Positions 9,003-18,143 of a stretch of DNA of 64,000 nucleotides are shown one piece after another (the first letter of the stretch is position 1; the number at the start of each line of letters is the position of its first letter). The stretch is from Bacillota bacterium (GTDB lineage Bacteria; Bacillota_I; Bacilli_A; Erysipelotrichales; Erysipelotrichaceae). A model generated the notes under the pieces. It was not told the origin of the DNA, did not search any database, and saw only the letters and a list, made by a program, of their open reading frames with translations. The position numbers and the translations under genes are program-made. The stretch lies in the NCBI GenBank assembly GCA_023388995.1, contig JAEWFD010000020.1:1-64000 (forward strand), read 5' to 3'.

Positions 9003-9028
9003 AACCTCTTGCCTGGCTAGGGGTTTTT
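9003..9028 (+). terminator. terminator after prs
   Basis: AACCTCT (9003-9009) pairs with AGGGGTT (9019-9025), with one G-U pair, followed by five Ts. Ends the rnmV-prs operon. Confidence 0.8.
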
Positions 9029-9059
9029 ATATATAAAGTGAGACCACATTATTTTCCGT

Positions 9060-9087
9060 TTGCTTCAATGGCTCCTTATGATATGAT
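9060..9087 (+). promoter_or_regulatory. predicted promoter of the acetyltransferase gene
   Basis: -35 TTGCTT (9060-9065) and -10 TATGAT (9082-9087) with a 16-bp spacer, 29 bases before the ATG. Confidence 0.5.
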
Positions 9088-9116
9088 GGTGCTGACAGAA
9101 AGTAAAGGATAGCGTA

Positions 9117-9656
9117 ATGATACTATTAGAAACACCACGTCTGCAATTGCGAAATTTCCAATTGGCAGATATCGAAGATTTCTATGCTTACATGAGTTTA
9201 GAAAGTACCGCACGTTATGAGGATTTTGATCCTATGAGCTATGAGCAATGTGAAGAATCAATCCAACGCAGAATGACGAAGGATCATATTTTAGCAGTCG
9301 TATTAAAAGAACACAATGTCGTCATTGGAGATGTAAATTTTACGCTACAAGAAGATGGCGAGACCTATGAAATAGGCTATGATTTTCATGAGCAATATGG
9401 TAAGCAAGGGTATGCGACAGAGGCATGTCAAGCGCTTCTAAATCATATTTTTATTACTCTGGCTGGCCGTCGTGTATTTGCACAGTGCAATGATGACAAT
9501 GAGAACTCCATTCGTTTATTGGAACGGTTGGGATTTCGGCGGGAGGGCTATTTTATGGAAGATGTTTCATTCAAAATGAATGATGATGGAACACCTATTT
9601 ATATCAATTCCTATTTGTATGCAATGCTACGCAAAGAATATCTGAATCATAAATAA
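9117..9656 (+). CDS. GNAT-family N-acetyltransferase (RimJ/RimL-like)
   Basis: The 179-residue protein begins MILLETPRLQLRNFQ, the typical first strand of RimJ/RimL-type acetyltransferases, and keeps the acetyl-CoA pyrophosphate loop region EQYGKQGYATEAC (about residues 92-104) and the C-terminal motif NENSIRLLERLGFRREG. Family members acetylate protein N-termini, amino acids or antibiotics; the substrate here cannot be told. It has its own promoter and AAAGGA ribosome site. It is followed after 23 bp by the amylase gene, possibly in one transcript. Confidence 0.85.
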   Translation: MILLETPRLQLRNFQLADIEDFYAYMSLESTARYEDFDPMSYEQCEESIQRRMTKDHILAVVLKEHNVVIGDVNFTLQEDGETYEIGYDFHEQYGKQGYATEACQALLNHIFITLAGRRVFAQCNDDNENSIRLLERLGFRREGYFMEDVSFKMNDDGTPIYINSYLYAMLRKEYLNHK

Positions 9657-9679
9657 CTAAAAAAGAGGAGGGATATTAT

Positions 9680-10966
9680 ATGACAGTGATCCAAACGAGA
9701 ACAACAGTAATTTACCAACTGTTTCCTAGAAATCATACTGAACAAGGAACACTGAGTGAAGTAAAAAAAGATCTTGAAAGAATACGTTCATTAGGAGTCG
9801 ATTATATCTATTTGCTGCCGATTCATCCAGTAGGCGAAAAAAACCGCAAAGGGGATTTAGGCAGTCCTTATGCCATTCAGGATTATTATGCGGTCAATCC
9901 TGAATTAGGAACAATGCAGGATTACATCGATTTAGTTGAAGCAATTCACGCACATGGTATGCGTGTGATGATGGATATTGTTATCAATCATACGGCTCCG
10001 GATCATGGATATGTAACAAGCCACCCGGAGTTTTATTACCGTAAAGCAGATGGAACTATGGGAAACAAGGTGGGAGACTGGACGGATATTGTAGATCTGG
10101 ACTACCAAAACAGATCATTGTGGGATGAAATGATTCAAATGCTTGTTTATTGGGCAAAGCTGGGAGTAGATGGATTCCGCTGTGATGTAGCTTCTTTTGT
10201 TCCGCTTGCTTTTTGGCAAGAAGCAAAGAAGGCTGTAGCAGAGGTGAATCCTGATGTAATATGGCTGGCGGAAAGTGTGCATAAAGAATTCTTGCAATAT
10301 TATCGCAATGAGGGTTACCTTGCGCACAGTGACAGTGAACTGTTTCAAGTATTTGATATCTGCTATGATTATGATATCCATAAAGAGTTTGAGCAGGTAT
10401 TGGAACATAAGATCAGTTTAGCGCAATATGCCTATATGCTGAATTTGCAAGAGTCGATTTATCCGAAGGACTACTGCAAACTGCGCTTTCTGGAGAATCA
10501 TGATCAGCCGCGAATCATGGAACGACTGCAAAGCAAAAATCTCGCCAAACATTGGATTGCATTTTCCTATTTTGAAAAAGGCTGTGCTTTCTTGTATGCT
10601 GGGCAGGAAGAATATGCTGTACATAAGCCGGACTTATTTACTAAAGATACGATAGAATTGCCAATTCTGGATGAAGATGAAGAATCCTTTTTTAAACAGC
10701 TGTCTGTCATCAAAAAGCATCCTTTGGTAACAGCTCATACTTGCTATAAAGTACAGGCAGTTAGTGATGCTATCATGCAGGTTGTTTATCAAACTGCCGA
10801 AGAAGTGCTGACGGGCTACTTTCTTTTACAGGAGGGGGATGCAAGGGTAGAAACAACAATGCCGGATGGTGTGTATCAGAATGAATTAGGAAAGCAAAAA
10901 ATAGAGATTATAAATGGTCAGCTGATACTTGATAAACCTGTTATCTTCTATAGGAGATGTGTATGA
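9680..10966 (+). CDS. GH13 alpha-amylase family glycosidase
   Basis: Cytoplasmic glycoside hydrolase of 428 residues with no signal peptide. The (beta/alpha)8 barrel has all four conserved regions: DIVINHT (about residue 101), GFRCDVAS with nucleophile Asp169, WLAES with acid/base Glu198, and ENHD with Asp275. A short C-terminal beta domain follows. It probably acts on imported alpha-glucans or oligosaccharides such as maltodextrins; exact specificity is not visible. The ribosome site AGGAGGG precedes the ATG. Its stop overlaps the next gene (ATGA), an unusual pairing with a nucleotidyltransferase-like protein. Confidence 0.88.
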   Translation: MTVIQTRTTVIYQLFPRNHTEQGTLSEVKKDLERIRSLGVDYIYLLPIHPVGEKNRKGDLGSPYAIQDYYAVNPELGTMQDYIDLVEAIHAHGMRVMMDIVINHTAPDHGYVTSHPEFYYRKADGTMGNKVGDWTDIVDLDYQNRSLWDEMIQMLVYWAKLGVDGFRCDVASFVPLAFWQEAKKAVAEVNPDVIWLAESVHKEFLQYYRNEGYLAHSDSELFQVFDICYDYDIHKEFEQVLEHKISLAQYAYMLNLQESIYPKDYCKLRFLENHDQPRIMERLQSKNLAKHWIAFSYFEKGCAFLYAGQEEYAVHKPDLFTKDTIELPILDEDEESFFKQLSVIKKHPLVTAHTCYKVQAVSDAIMQVVYQTAEEVLTGYFLLQEGDARVETTMPDGVYQNELGKQKIEIINGQLILDKPVIFYRRCV

Positions 10967-11742
10967 TTGAGAAAGAGAACTTATTGCAGCGGTTAGAAGA
11001 GATTGGACAGTCCTTGCAGAAAACGGATCATGCGCTGGCATTGCTGGGACTAGGATCAGTGGGAATAGAAAGACAACGATTGGATTGTTACTCGGACCTT
11101 GATTTTTTTGTGATCGTACAGTCCGGATATAAGCAAGAGTTTTTAGATAATACAAGCTGGCTTAGCAACATAAGGCCAATTCCCTATATGTTTCGCAATT
11201 CCGAAGATGGATATAAACTGCTGTTTGATGATCAGATATTCTGCGAATTTGCTATTTTTGAACCACAAGAACTGGCAACGGCAGTATTTTCACCAGGAAA
11301 AATTATCTGGTCTGCTCATGATTTTGATCAAACATTATGCATACCGAAGGAGCTCCCGGCAAATCGTGAGCATTCGCTGGAATACCGGATCGGGGAAGCA
11401 CTAACGAATCTTTACATTGGTATGGGCCGCTATTTGCGAGGCGAAAAATTATCGGCAGCTCGCTTTGTTCAACAATACGCACTGGACCATATCCTGATGC
11501 TGGCTGCTCAGCTAGAAAAAGAACAATCTGTCATGGTTGATCACTTTTCCAAAGAGCGGCGATATGAAAAGCGATTCCCTGAAATGGCGAAGCAATTATC
11601 GCAAATGATGCAAGGATATGAAAAAACACCGCATAGTGCGCTTGCGATATTGCAGATTATGAAGCAGCTGACATCCATCAATGCATGCATGGAGCAGCAG
11701 ATCATGGAGCGTATCCAAACTGCTATGCGTTCTGATGAATAA
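10963..11742 (+). CDS. nucleotidyltransferase-fold protein, function unknown
   Basis: The 259-residue protein carries a minimal polymerase-beta-type nucleotidyltransferase signature: LGLGSVG (about residue 27) followed by DCYSDLDFFVIV with the paired acidic residues (about residues 40-51). The remainder is helical and resembles the C-terminal part of antibiotic nucleotidyltransferases. The start is the ATG at 10963 with AGGAG six bases upstream; the ATG at 10957 is too close to that site. Translation is coupled to the amylase. It could adenylylate a small molecule, but the substrate is unknown and resistance should not be assumed. Confidence 0.65.
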   Translation: MIEKENLLQRLEEIGQSLQKTDHALALLGLGSVGIERQRLDCYSDLDFFVIVQSGYKQEFLDNTSWLSNIRPIPYMFRNSEDGYKLLFDDQIFCEFAIFEPQELATAVFSPGKIIWSAHDFDQTLCIPKELPANREHSLEYRIGEALTNLYIGMGRYLRGEKLSAARFVQQYALDHILMLAAQLEKEQSVMVDHFSKERRYEKRFPEMAKQLSQMMQGYEKTPHSALAILQIMKQLTSINACMEQQIMERIQTAMRSDE

Positions 11743-11753
11743 ACGTAATATGT

Positions 11754-11783
11754 AAAAATGCTTTCTTTACCGGGAGCATTTTT
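11754..11783 (+). terminator. terminator
   Basis: AAAAATGCT (11754-11762) pairs with AGCATTTTT (11775-11783); the 3' arm itself forms the T tract. Located 12 bp after the stop. Confidence 0.8.
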
Positions 11784-12014
11784 TATTGGGCTCATTGCAC
11801 TTATACCTACTGAATTTGCTTAAGTACAATGTTGTATCAATATATATTTCGTTTTTTTTGAAAGGGCTTAACAAAACTGAAAGAAATAAAAAATAATTAT
11901 AATTATATTATTTTAATAACAATAGTGTTCAATAGAGAAATATCTCACAAATAGATAACTTCGGGCAAAATCCAACTTATTTGTTCGTGAATTAACAAAC
12001 TATATCGTCGATCA

Positions 12015-12023
12015 TGATATAAT
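12015..12023 (+). promoter_or_regulatory. extended -10 promoter of the flavoprotein gene
   Basis: TGA plus TATAAT (12018-12023), 28 bases before the ATG. The gap from the previous terminator (about 270 bp) is very AT-rich and also holds the inverted repeat TTTGTT/AACAAA near 11980-12000, a possible regulator site. Nothing else was recognised there. Confidence 0.55.
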
Positions 12024-12051
12024 TTTCACGTAGAAAGATTGAGGGAAAATT

Positions 12052-13833
12052 ATGTTGAAGAAAAGCTTATTAGCGGTCATGGTTTTACTTGCCGGATCCT
12101 TGACAGCTTGTACGCCGAAGACACCGAAAGCACCTGAGGTAAGCAATCAAGGTACATACGATGTTGTGATTGTAGGATCAGGCGGAGCCGGACTAGCCGC
12201 TGCCATTGAAGCGTATGATGCTGGAGCCAATGTGCTTATTCTGGAAAAAATGCCAATCGCGGGCGGCAATACAACCAGGGCGACCGGAGGAATGAATGCC
12301 TCGCAAACCAAGTTCCAGCAAACTGAAGGCATCACAGACGATAATGCCATTTTTTATGAAGATACCATGAAAGGTGGCTATGAGAAAAACGATCCTGAAC
12401 TAGTGAAGTATATGACAGAACATAGTGCAGCAGCCATTGACTGGCTGGATTCTCTGGGAATCACACTAAACAGCATCTCCACATCAGGCGGTCAAAGTAT
12501 AAAACGAACACATCGTCCTGCGGATGGCAGCGCTGTCGGTGATTTCATCGTGAATGGCTTATTGAAGCAAATCAAGGCACGGAATATTGAAATCCGCTTC
12601 CAAACAATGGCTACGAAATTGATTGTAAAAGACAATCAGGTAGTTGGTGTTGAGGTAGATAGTGCAAGCGGGAAAGGCGTTATTGATGCGAAAGCAGTTG
12701 TAATGTCAACCGGCGGGTTCGGTGCCAACTTTGATTTGATCGTTAAATATCGTCCGGAATTAAAGGATTATGTCACAACAAACCATGCTGGCGCGACTGG
12801 TGACGGCATTACGATGATTGAGGCAATTGGCGGTGCTTTAGTAGGAATGGAAGAAATTCAAATTCATCCAACCGTTGAGCAATCAACAGCATCTTTGATT
12901 ACGGAATCAACACGTGGAGATGGCGGCATTTTAGTCAATCAAACAGGAGAGCGCTTCACGAACGAACTTCTGACAAGAGACAAAGTGAGTGCTGCTGTGA
13001 TTGCATTGCCGGAAAAATATGCGTATGTTATATTCAATCAGCGTATCGTGGACGAAAGCAAGGCCATTGAAAAATATACAAAACAAGAATTTTGCTTCAA
13101 AGGAAGTACTGTTGAAGAACTGGCAAGTGCCATTGGTGCTGATCCTGCAGTTTTGAAAACAACGATGGATAGCTGGAATGAGGCAGTTGCCAAGAAAGAA
13201 GATGCAGCATTTGGCAGAACAACGGGCATGGATTTTGGCCAGGAAGAAGGTCCATATTATGCCATTAAAATTGCTCCAGGCATTCACCATACCATGGGTG
13301 GCATCAAGATCAATACGAATACCGAAGTATTGAAAGCTGATGGAACAGCGATTCAGGCATTGTATGCAGCTGGTGAGTTAACTGGTGGTGTCCACGGCGG
13401 AAACCGTCTGGGTGGAAATGCAGTGACAGATATTATGGTGTTCGGACGTCAAGCAGGAGTACATGCTGCGGCATATGCGAAAGCACACGGTGCTGTTGGT
13501 CATGTTGAGCAAGAAATACCAAATCAAGAAGAAAAAGAATTGATCAAAAAGGATTTGCCTGCTCAATTTAAGGATGGCGTATACCAAGAAACAGTAAAAG
13601 GACATAATGCAGATATCGTAGTGGAAGTGACAGTGGAAAATGGTTATATCATAAAGATAGCGGCCATCAAAAATGAAGAAACAGCTACAATCTTTGCAGG
13701 TGTAGAAGAACAACTCATACCTGAGATGATTTACCAGCAATCAACAGAAGTAGATGCCATTGCTTCTGCAACTGTATCTTCAAATGCCATGAAGGAAGCA
13801 GTACAAAGAATAATGGAACAAGCAAAGAAATAG
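12052..13833 (+). CDS. lipoprotein FAD-dependent reductase with C-terminal FMN-binding domain (fumarate reductase-like)
   Basis: Exported flavoprotein of 593 residues. The N-terminus is a lipoprotein signal with lipobox SLTAC (Cys20). Residues about 40-480 form a fumarate reductase/urocanate reductase-type FAD domain: VIVGSGGAGLAAAIEA, HPTVEQST, RGDGGILVN, HHTMGGIKIN and HGGNRLGGNAVTD, which hold the His and Arg expected for reduction of an unsaturated acid. Residues about 510-593 are an FMN_bind domain ending DAIASATVSS, where Thr574 is the likely site for covalent FMN added by an ApbE-type enzyme. This suggests a surface reductase using an extracytosolic electron acceptor. No haem motif and no electron donor gene are nearby. 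The acceptor (fumarate, urocanate or another enoate) is not determinable here. Confidence 0.88.
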   Translation: MLKKSLLAVMVLLAGSLTACTPKTPKAPEVSNQGTYDVVIVGSGGAGLAAAIEAYDAGANVLILEKMPIAGGNTTRATGGMNASQTKFQQTEGITDDNAIFYEDTMKGGYEKNDPELVKYMTEHSAAAIDWLDSLGITLNSISTSGGQSIKRTHRPADGSAVGDFIVNGLLKQIKARNIEIRFQTMATKLIVKDNQVVGVEVDSASGKGVIDAKAVVMSTGGFGANFDLIVKYRPELKDYVTTNHAGATGDGITMIEAIGGALVGMEEIQIHPTVEQSTASLITESTRGDGGILVNQTGERFTNELLTRDKVSAAVIALPEKYAYVIFNQRIVDESKAIEKYTKQEFCFKGSTVEELASAIGADPAVLKTTMDSWNEAVAKKEDAAFGRTTGMDFGQEEGPYYAIKIAPGIHHTMGGIKINTNTEVLKADGTAIQALYAAGELTGGVHGGNRLGGNAVTDIMVFGRQAGVHAAAYAKAHGAVGHVEQEIPNQEEKELIKKDLPAQFKDGVYQETVKGHNADIVVEVTVENGYIIKIAAIKNEETATIFAGVEEQLIPEMIYQQSTEVDAIASATVSSNAMKEAVQRIMEQAKK

Positions 13834-13839
13834 AATAGC

Positions 13840-13867
13840 AGAAACCGGATATCTCCGGTTTCTTTTT
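13840..13867 (+). terminator. strong terminator
   Basis: AGAAACCGGA (13840-13849) and TCCGGTTTCT (13854-13863) form a perfect 10-bp stem with a TATC loop and T run. Confidence 0.9.
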
Positions 13868-13953
13868 GTGGTAGCACTTTCATATGTATAAAACTATTAC
13901 AGTATGACTTATGTAGCAATATAAGGTATACAAGTATTCTGTTTGGTGATAGA

Positions 13954-14934
13954 ATGGAAAGAAAGGGGATAGATAACAATGAATCGATCATATTAAAATC
14001 ATATAAACTTGCTGCTGAGGAAACCGGCTTTTCGATTGATGAAAGCAGTCAGCTGTTATTTGGCACAAAACGAGGATTTGAAGCACATATCAGTCCGGTT
14101 TTGAATGTAAAGGCTTTTTATATTACGATGTTTATCAAGTATCAGGAGCAGCAGCTTGCATATGCTGATATCAATCAAATTGTAAAGTTGCATAAGAAGT
14201 TATTAAACCGGTGTGAGGTGAAAGGGTATCAGATTCGTTTTCACGTACCAATTGCAGCCAGCTTCAAAGGGTACGATAAGGCAATGCGTAAAACCATGGA
14301 GGCGCTGGATATGCTGACAGAAACACTTCAGGCAAAGGGTTATGAAAATGCATGTGTGCATTGCGGGACATCTGCCGAATTGGAGAACTATGTGATTGGC
14401 GGAAGTTCAGCTTTGCTATGTGAACCCTGCTATCATGCGACGAGCGAACAAAAAGAAACAGAAAAGCAATTTGAAGATGAGAGAAAAGAAAATATCATTG
14501 GCGGAGTGGTCGGAGCCTTTTTAGGGTCACTTCTTGGCGGGATTTGCATTGTAATCCTGGGACAGCTTGGATATGTTGCGGCTTTGTCAGGAATGGTCAT
14601 GGGTGTTTGCGCATTGAAGGGTTATGAGTGGATGGGCGGTAAGCTGACTAAAACAGGAATTATTATTAGTATTGCAGTGATGGTAGTGATGGTCTATATC
14701 AGCAATCGGTTGGATTATGCCATCGCAATTGTAAGGTACTATGATGATGTGGATGTATTAGAGGCCTTTCAATATATCCCGGAACTGGTTGCCGAAGGAT
14801 ACATTACAGCTAGTGCATACTATCGCGATATTGCATTGGTATATCTCTTCACGGCAGTTGGTTCTTATTCAACAATTGTGAATATTCTGAAAAACCAAAA
14901 GAATGCAAGCTTAATTCAGCGGCTGCAGAAATAA
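13954..14934 (+). CDS. unknown zinc-ribbon membrane protein
   Basis: Not recognised as a named family. The 326-residue chain has a soluble N-terminal part of about 130 residues, then a likely zinc site made of Cys134-x-x-Cys137 and Cys156-x-x-Cys159, a charged linker, and a membrane part. The first membrane stretch is glycine-rich (GGVVGAFLGSLLGG), suggesting tight helix packing; further helices lie at about residues 232-250 and 290-310. The ATG at 13954 has GGTGAT a few bases upstream. A stronger purine-rich site (AAAGGGG) inside the first codons faces an out-of-frame ATG that stops after five codons. Confidence 0.65.
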   Translation: MERKGIDNNESIILKSYKLAAEETGFSIDESSQLLFGTKRGFEAHISPVLNVKAFYITMFIKYQEQQLAYADINQIVKLHKKLLNRCEVKGYQIRFHVPIAASFKGYDKAMRKTMEALDMLTETLQAKGYENACVHCGTSAELENYVIGGSSALLCEPCYHATSEQKETEKQFEDERKENIIGGVVGAFLGSLLGGICIVILGQLGYVAALSGMVMGVCALKGYEWMGGKLTKTGIIISIAVMVVMVYISNRLDYAIAIVRYYDDVDVLEAFQYIPELVAEGYITASAYYRDIALVYLFTAVGSYSTIVNILKNQKNASLIQRLQK

Positions 14935-14938
14935 ATCT

Positions 14939-14968
14939 AAAAAAATGGTAGATGACGACCATTTTTTT
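14939..14968. terminator. bidirectional terminator
   Basis: AAAAAAATGGT (14939-14949) and ACCATTTTTTT (14958-14968) form a stem with A and T tracts on opposite sides, serving the plus-strand membrane gene and the minus-strand addBA operon, whose last codon it overlaps. Confidence 0.85.
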
Positions 14969-17900
14969 AGTTGCGTATTTCAATAAATGTATTTAACCAT
15001 AAGCTATATAAATAAGCACGAATTTGGTGATCAGGATACTGCAATTTCATGGCTGACACATAGTGCGTGATTTGATCCTGATAAGAGTTTGCCAGCGATT
15101 CTACTGTGACGTGGCGATCTGTCTTGAAATCAACGATATAAATATCTGTTCCATGATATGCCGCAAAATCCATGTATCCCGATATCAGCTGTTCTTGATT
15201 ATTGAGATAACTGAATGCCAATTCTTTATATACAGTCATTGATTGGAAAGAGTGGTATAAGGAATGACTTTGCAAAGCCAGCAACGCCGGATAAGGAACT
15301 TGATCTGCAAGTTCTGCATGTAGATTATAGGCCAAATTTCGAAGCATTTCTTCCGAATATTGAAGCGTATGATCCATTCTTTGGATCATTGCGTGGGTAA
15401 GAGAACCGACGGCGGCTTGTGTTGTGTCCGCATTCCATGCTTGAAGCCGCATTGTATGACTGGAAGGCGCAATGGTGCTTTCAATCTGCTGCGGTATTTG
15501 CCATTTGGGAAGGATTTGCTGTTTGGCTTGCTGTCTGGGAAGTGCTGTGATGGCATCCAGGGAATTGACAACTGTCACCGAGACTAAAGGTGAATGCACC
15601 GCTTGGTTGATTAGCCAATGACCAAAGCCCATCGTACGAATGAGCTGATAGCTAGTCAGCGGGAAACTTGCAAGCATTTCATATTGCGCACTTTTCGCTG
15701 AAGTGATCATAAATAAGTGATTTTTGGCTCTGGTTAAAGCAACATACAGAATCCGGATTTCCTCACTTACTTCTGCTTTCCGATCTTCGTGGCTGAGCAG
15801 AAGCTCCATCATGGTGGGACGATGCAGCCGCATTGGCAGCTTCATAAATTCCATCCCTACGCCTAACTGCGGATGAAACTGGAATTTTGTGGATGCTTGA
15901 TTGCTTGCTTTTTCTTTTCCCCAGTAAACAACGGTGTCAAATTGCAATCCTTTGGATTGGTGGATGGTCATAACCCGAACAACATCTTCATCCAGATTGA
16001 TGGATAAAGCCTCGCTGGATTTGCTGTCAACCAACTCATCGGTGAAATCAATAAACTGCTGAATGGTACTGGAGCCTTCCTGTTCAAAGGCGCAGGCTTT
16101 CTCATACAACAAATCTAAATTGGTACGCTCTTGAGCCGTTGTTTTTGTTTCGTAGAACTCGTTCAAACGGTAAATATGAAGCAAGACCTGAGATAAAATT
16201 GGCTCTGCTTGTAGTTCTTCAATGTTTTTCGTGACATTGCGAATACGTTGATCGGTGCTTTGTTTCGCAGCTGTAAAATAAGAACCGCTTGTTTTCTGCA
16301 ATTTCAGCCATGCCATATCCTGATCGGTCAATCCATAAAAAGACATGCAGACAGAAACAAAAGCAATGTCATCCAGCGGATTTTGCAGTACCTTTAAATA
16401 CGCCCGCATCGTTTCGATCACTGCTGAATTGTAGAATCCTTCTTTGTTATCGATAAAATTGGGAATGCCTGCCCGCTCAAAAGAGCGTTTTAAGCTCTTC
16501 TTGCGGCTGTGGCCTCGGACTAAAATGACATAATCACTCCAGCGCTTGGTTTTGTCCAGTTTGTCTTCTAAGATCCATCCGGCGATATAGGCTGCAGTTT
16601 TCTCTTCCGTATTTCGATCATCGTCTTGATCGGATAGTTTCAGCAAATCGGTTTGCAAAACATGCAAAGAAATACTAGGTTGATCCGTCATTTGGTGCGA
16701 TGTGCCGACATGGGCAACGTCTTGCGTTTCAAATAAGCATTCCAAGCGAGGCAGACGCATCATCACCTGAAACAGCTGATTCACAAAATGGATAATTTGC
16801 GAATTGCTGCGGTAATTGTGCTGCAAGTGAATGACTTCGTCAAACTGTTCTGCCGAACCGATGTATCCTTTTAGCAGGCTGGGAACTGCACCGCGGAAGC
16901 GGTAAATGGATTGCTTGACATCTCCGACACGGAAGACATTGTCTTTGTTTTGAATCAGCCGGATCAAGGTATCCTGGTGATAGGAAGAATCCTGGTATTC
17001 ATCTACCAGAATATCGATAAAACGTTCCTGGTACCGCTTGGCAATTTCATGATCATGAATCGTCAATAACTCCAAAGCCTTGGCTTCCATATCTTCGAAG
17101 TCCATGACTTCTGCTTCTTCTTTCAGCAAGGCATACTCCGCACGATAGTGCAATGCCATGTCAACCAGCAGCTGGATGAGCGGATATTGTTCCTGCATGT
17201 CTTTGCATAAAGTATGTTCATCAAACAGGATGGTAGTGAAATAGTTGTCAAGGTCTGTCAGCTGGCTGCGCAGTGCTGTATAATACGCACTGTCTTTGCA
17301 GGTTGCGGGTATTTTGGTAACATAGGATTCAAAATGAAGGCAAAAGGTTGTGTATGCCTGTTGTTCGCAGGCTTCTTTCATTGCTTCTAATGCCAGCCGT
17401 TTGACAGCGATTTTGCTGTCCTTATCACCAATATAGCTAAGTTCCATTTGCTGCAGAGTTTCTTCGATATAAAAGCAGTAATCTTCTAAATGCCGGAAAT
17501 AGGCATCTCTGATAAGTGCTGGAAGCTGCGCAAAAGAACGAGCTTGGTAAATGTCTGCCAGCAGAGTTTGCATGGCGGAAACATCTGATAGTCCTGCCAA
17601 AGCATCGGCCATAGCCAGTATTTGCTGTTCCAGTACTTCATGGTCCTGCGGCTGATGCGAGCAATATTGCTTTAATTGCGGAAATGCTTCGTGATGCTGA
17701 TATTGAGACAGCGTTCTGTGCATTGCCTGTCTTTGCAATGCTGCAGCCTGATCATCGCCGATAATGGATTGCAGCCGTTTCAAACTGAACCCGATCAATG
17801 CATAATTTTCTTGGATAATGGATAGGCAAAAGGAGTGAATGGTTGATATTTGTGCTCGCTGCAACAGCACCATTTGCTCCTCGATGAAAGACTGCTCAGC

Positions 17901-18143
17901 AGCTGGCGCTTGTTCTTTTGCCTTCGTAAGAGCTGCAAACAACCGTTTCTTCATTTCGCTGGCAGCTGCTTCGGTAAAGGTCATCGCCAGCATACGATCC
18001 ACCGGAATGCGGTCGTGAAGCATGCGGGTTAAAATCCGCTCTACCAGAATTGTTGTTTTTCCGCTGCCTGCAGAAGCAGAAACAGTAATATTCTTGCCTG
18101 TTGTATGAATGGCTTGTGATTGCTGCGGTGTCCAAGTTGTCAT
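14967..18143 (-). CDS. addA: ATP-dependent helicase/nuclease subunit A (AddA/RexA)
   Basis: Motor and nuclease subunit of the AddAB enzyme that processes double-strand breaks for RecA loading. The 1058 residues contain Walker A SASAGSGKT (about residues 21-29), helicase motif II VDEYQDSS, the later motif VMTIHQSKGLQFD, LYVALTRAK, and a C-terminal RecB-type nuclease motif YIVDFKTDR. It is somewhat shorter than the roughly 1200 residues common for AddA. Its ATG overlaps the addB stop by four bases, so translation is coupled. Confidence 0.95.
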   Translation of the reverse strand: MTTWTPQQSQAIHTTGKNITVSASAGSGKTTILVERILTRMLHDRIPVDRMLAMTFTEAAASEMKKRLFAALTKAKEQAPAAEQSFIEEQMVLLQRAQISTIHSFCLSIIQENYALIGFSLKRLQSIIGDDQAAALQRQAMHRTLSQYQHHEAFPQLKQYCSHQPQDHEVLEQQILAMADALAGLSDVSAMQTLLADIYQARSFAQLPALIRDAYFRHLEDYCFYIEETLQQMELSYIGDKDSKIAVKRLALEAMKEACEQQAYTTFCLHFESYVTKIPATCKDSAYYTALRSQLTDLDNYFTTILFDEHTLCKDMQEQYPLIQLLVDMALHYRAEYALLKEEAEVMDFEDMEAKALELLTIHDHEIAKRYQERFIDILVDEYQDSSYHQDTLIRLIQNKDNVFRVGDVKQSIYRFRGAVPSLLKGYIGSAEQFDEVIHLQHNYRSNSQIIHFVNQLFQVMMRLPRLECLFETQDVAHVGTSHQMTDQPSISLHVLQTDLLKLSDQDDDRNTEEKTAAYIAGWILEDKLDKTKRWSDYVILVRGHSRKKSLKRSFERAGIPNFIDNKEGFYNSAVIETMRAYLKVLQNPLDDIAFVSVCMSFYGLTDQDMAWLKLQKTSGSYFTAAKQSTDQRIRNVTKNIEELQAEPILSQVLLHIYRLNEFYETKTTAQERTNLDLLYEKACAFEQEGSSTIQQFIDFTDELVDSKSSEALSINLDEDVVRVMTIHQSKGLQFDTVVYWGKEKASNQASTKFQFHPQLGVGMEFMKLPMRLHRPTMMELLLSHEDRKAEVSEEIRILYVALTRAKNHLFMITSAKSAQYEMLASFPLTSYQLIRTMGFGHWLINQAVHSPLVSVTVVNSLDAITALPRQQAKQQILPKWQIPQQIESTIAPSSHTMRLQAWNADTTQAAVGSLTHAMIQRMDHTLQYSEEMLRNLAYNLHAELADQVPYPALLALQSHSLYHSFQSMTVYKELAFSYLNNQEQLISGYMDFAAYHGTDIYIVDFKTDRHVTVESLANSYQDQITHYVSAMKLQYPDHQIRAYLYSLWLNTFIEIRN

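Noticed and set aside
10963..11742. Annotation as an aminoglycoside or lincosamide resistance enzyme
   Set aside because: Only the general nucleotidyltransferase motif is visible; nothing identifies an antibiotic substrate.
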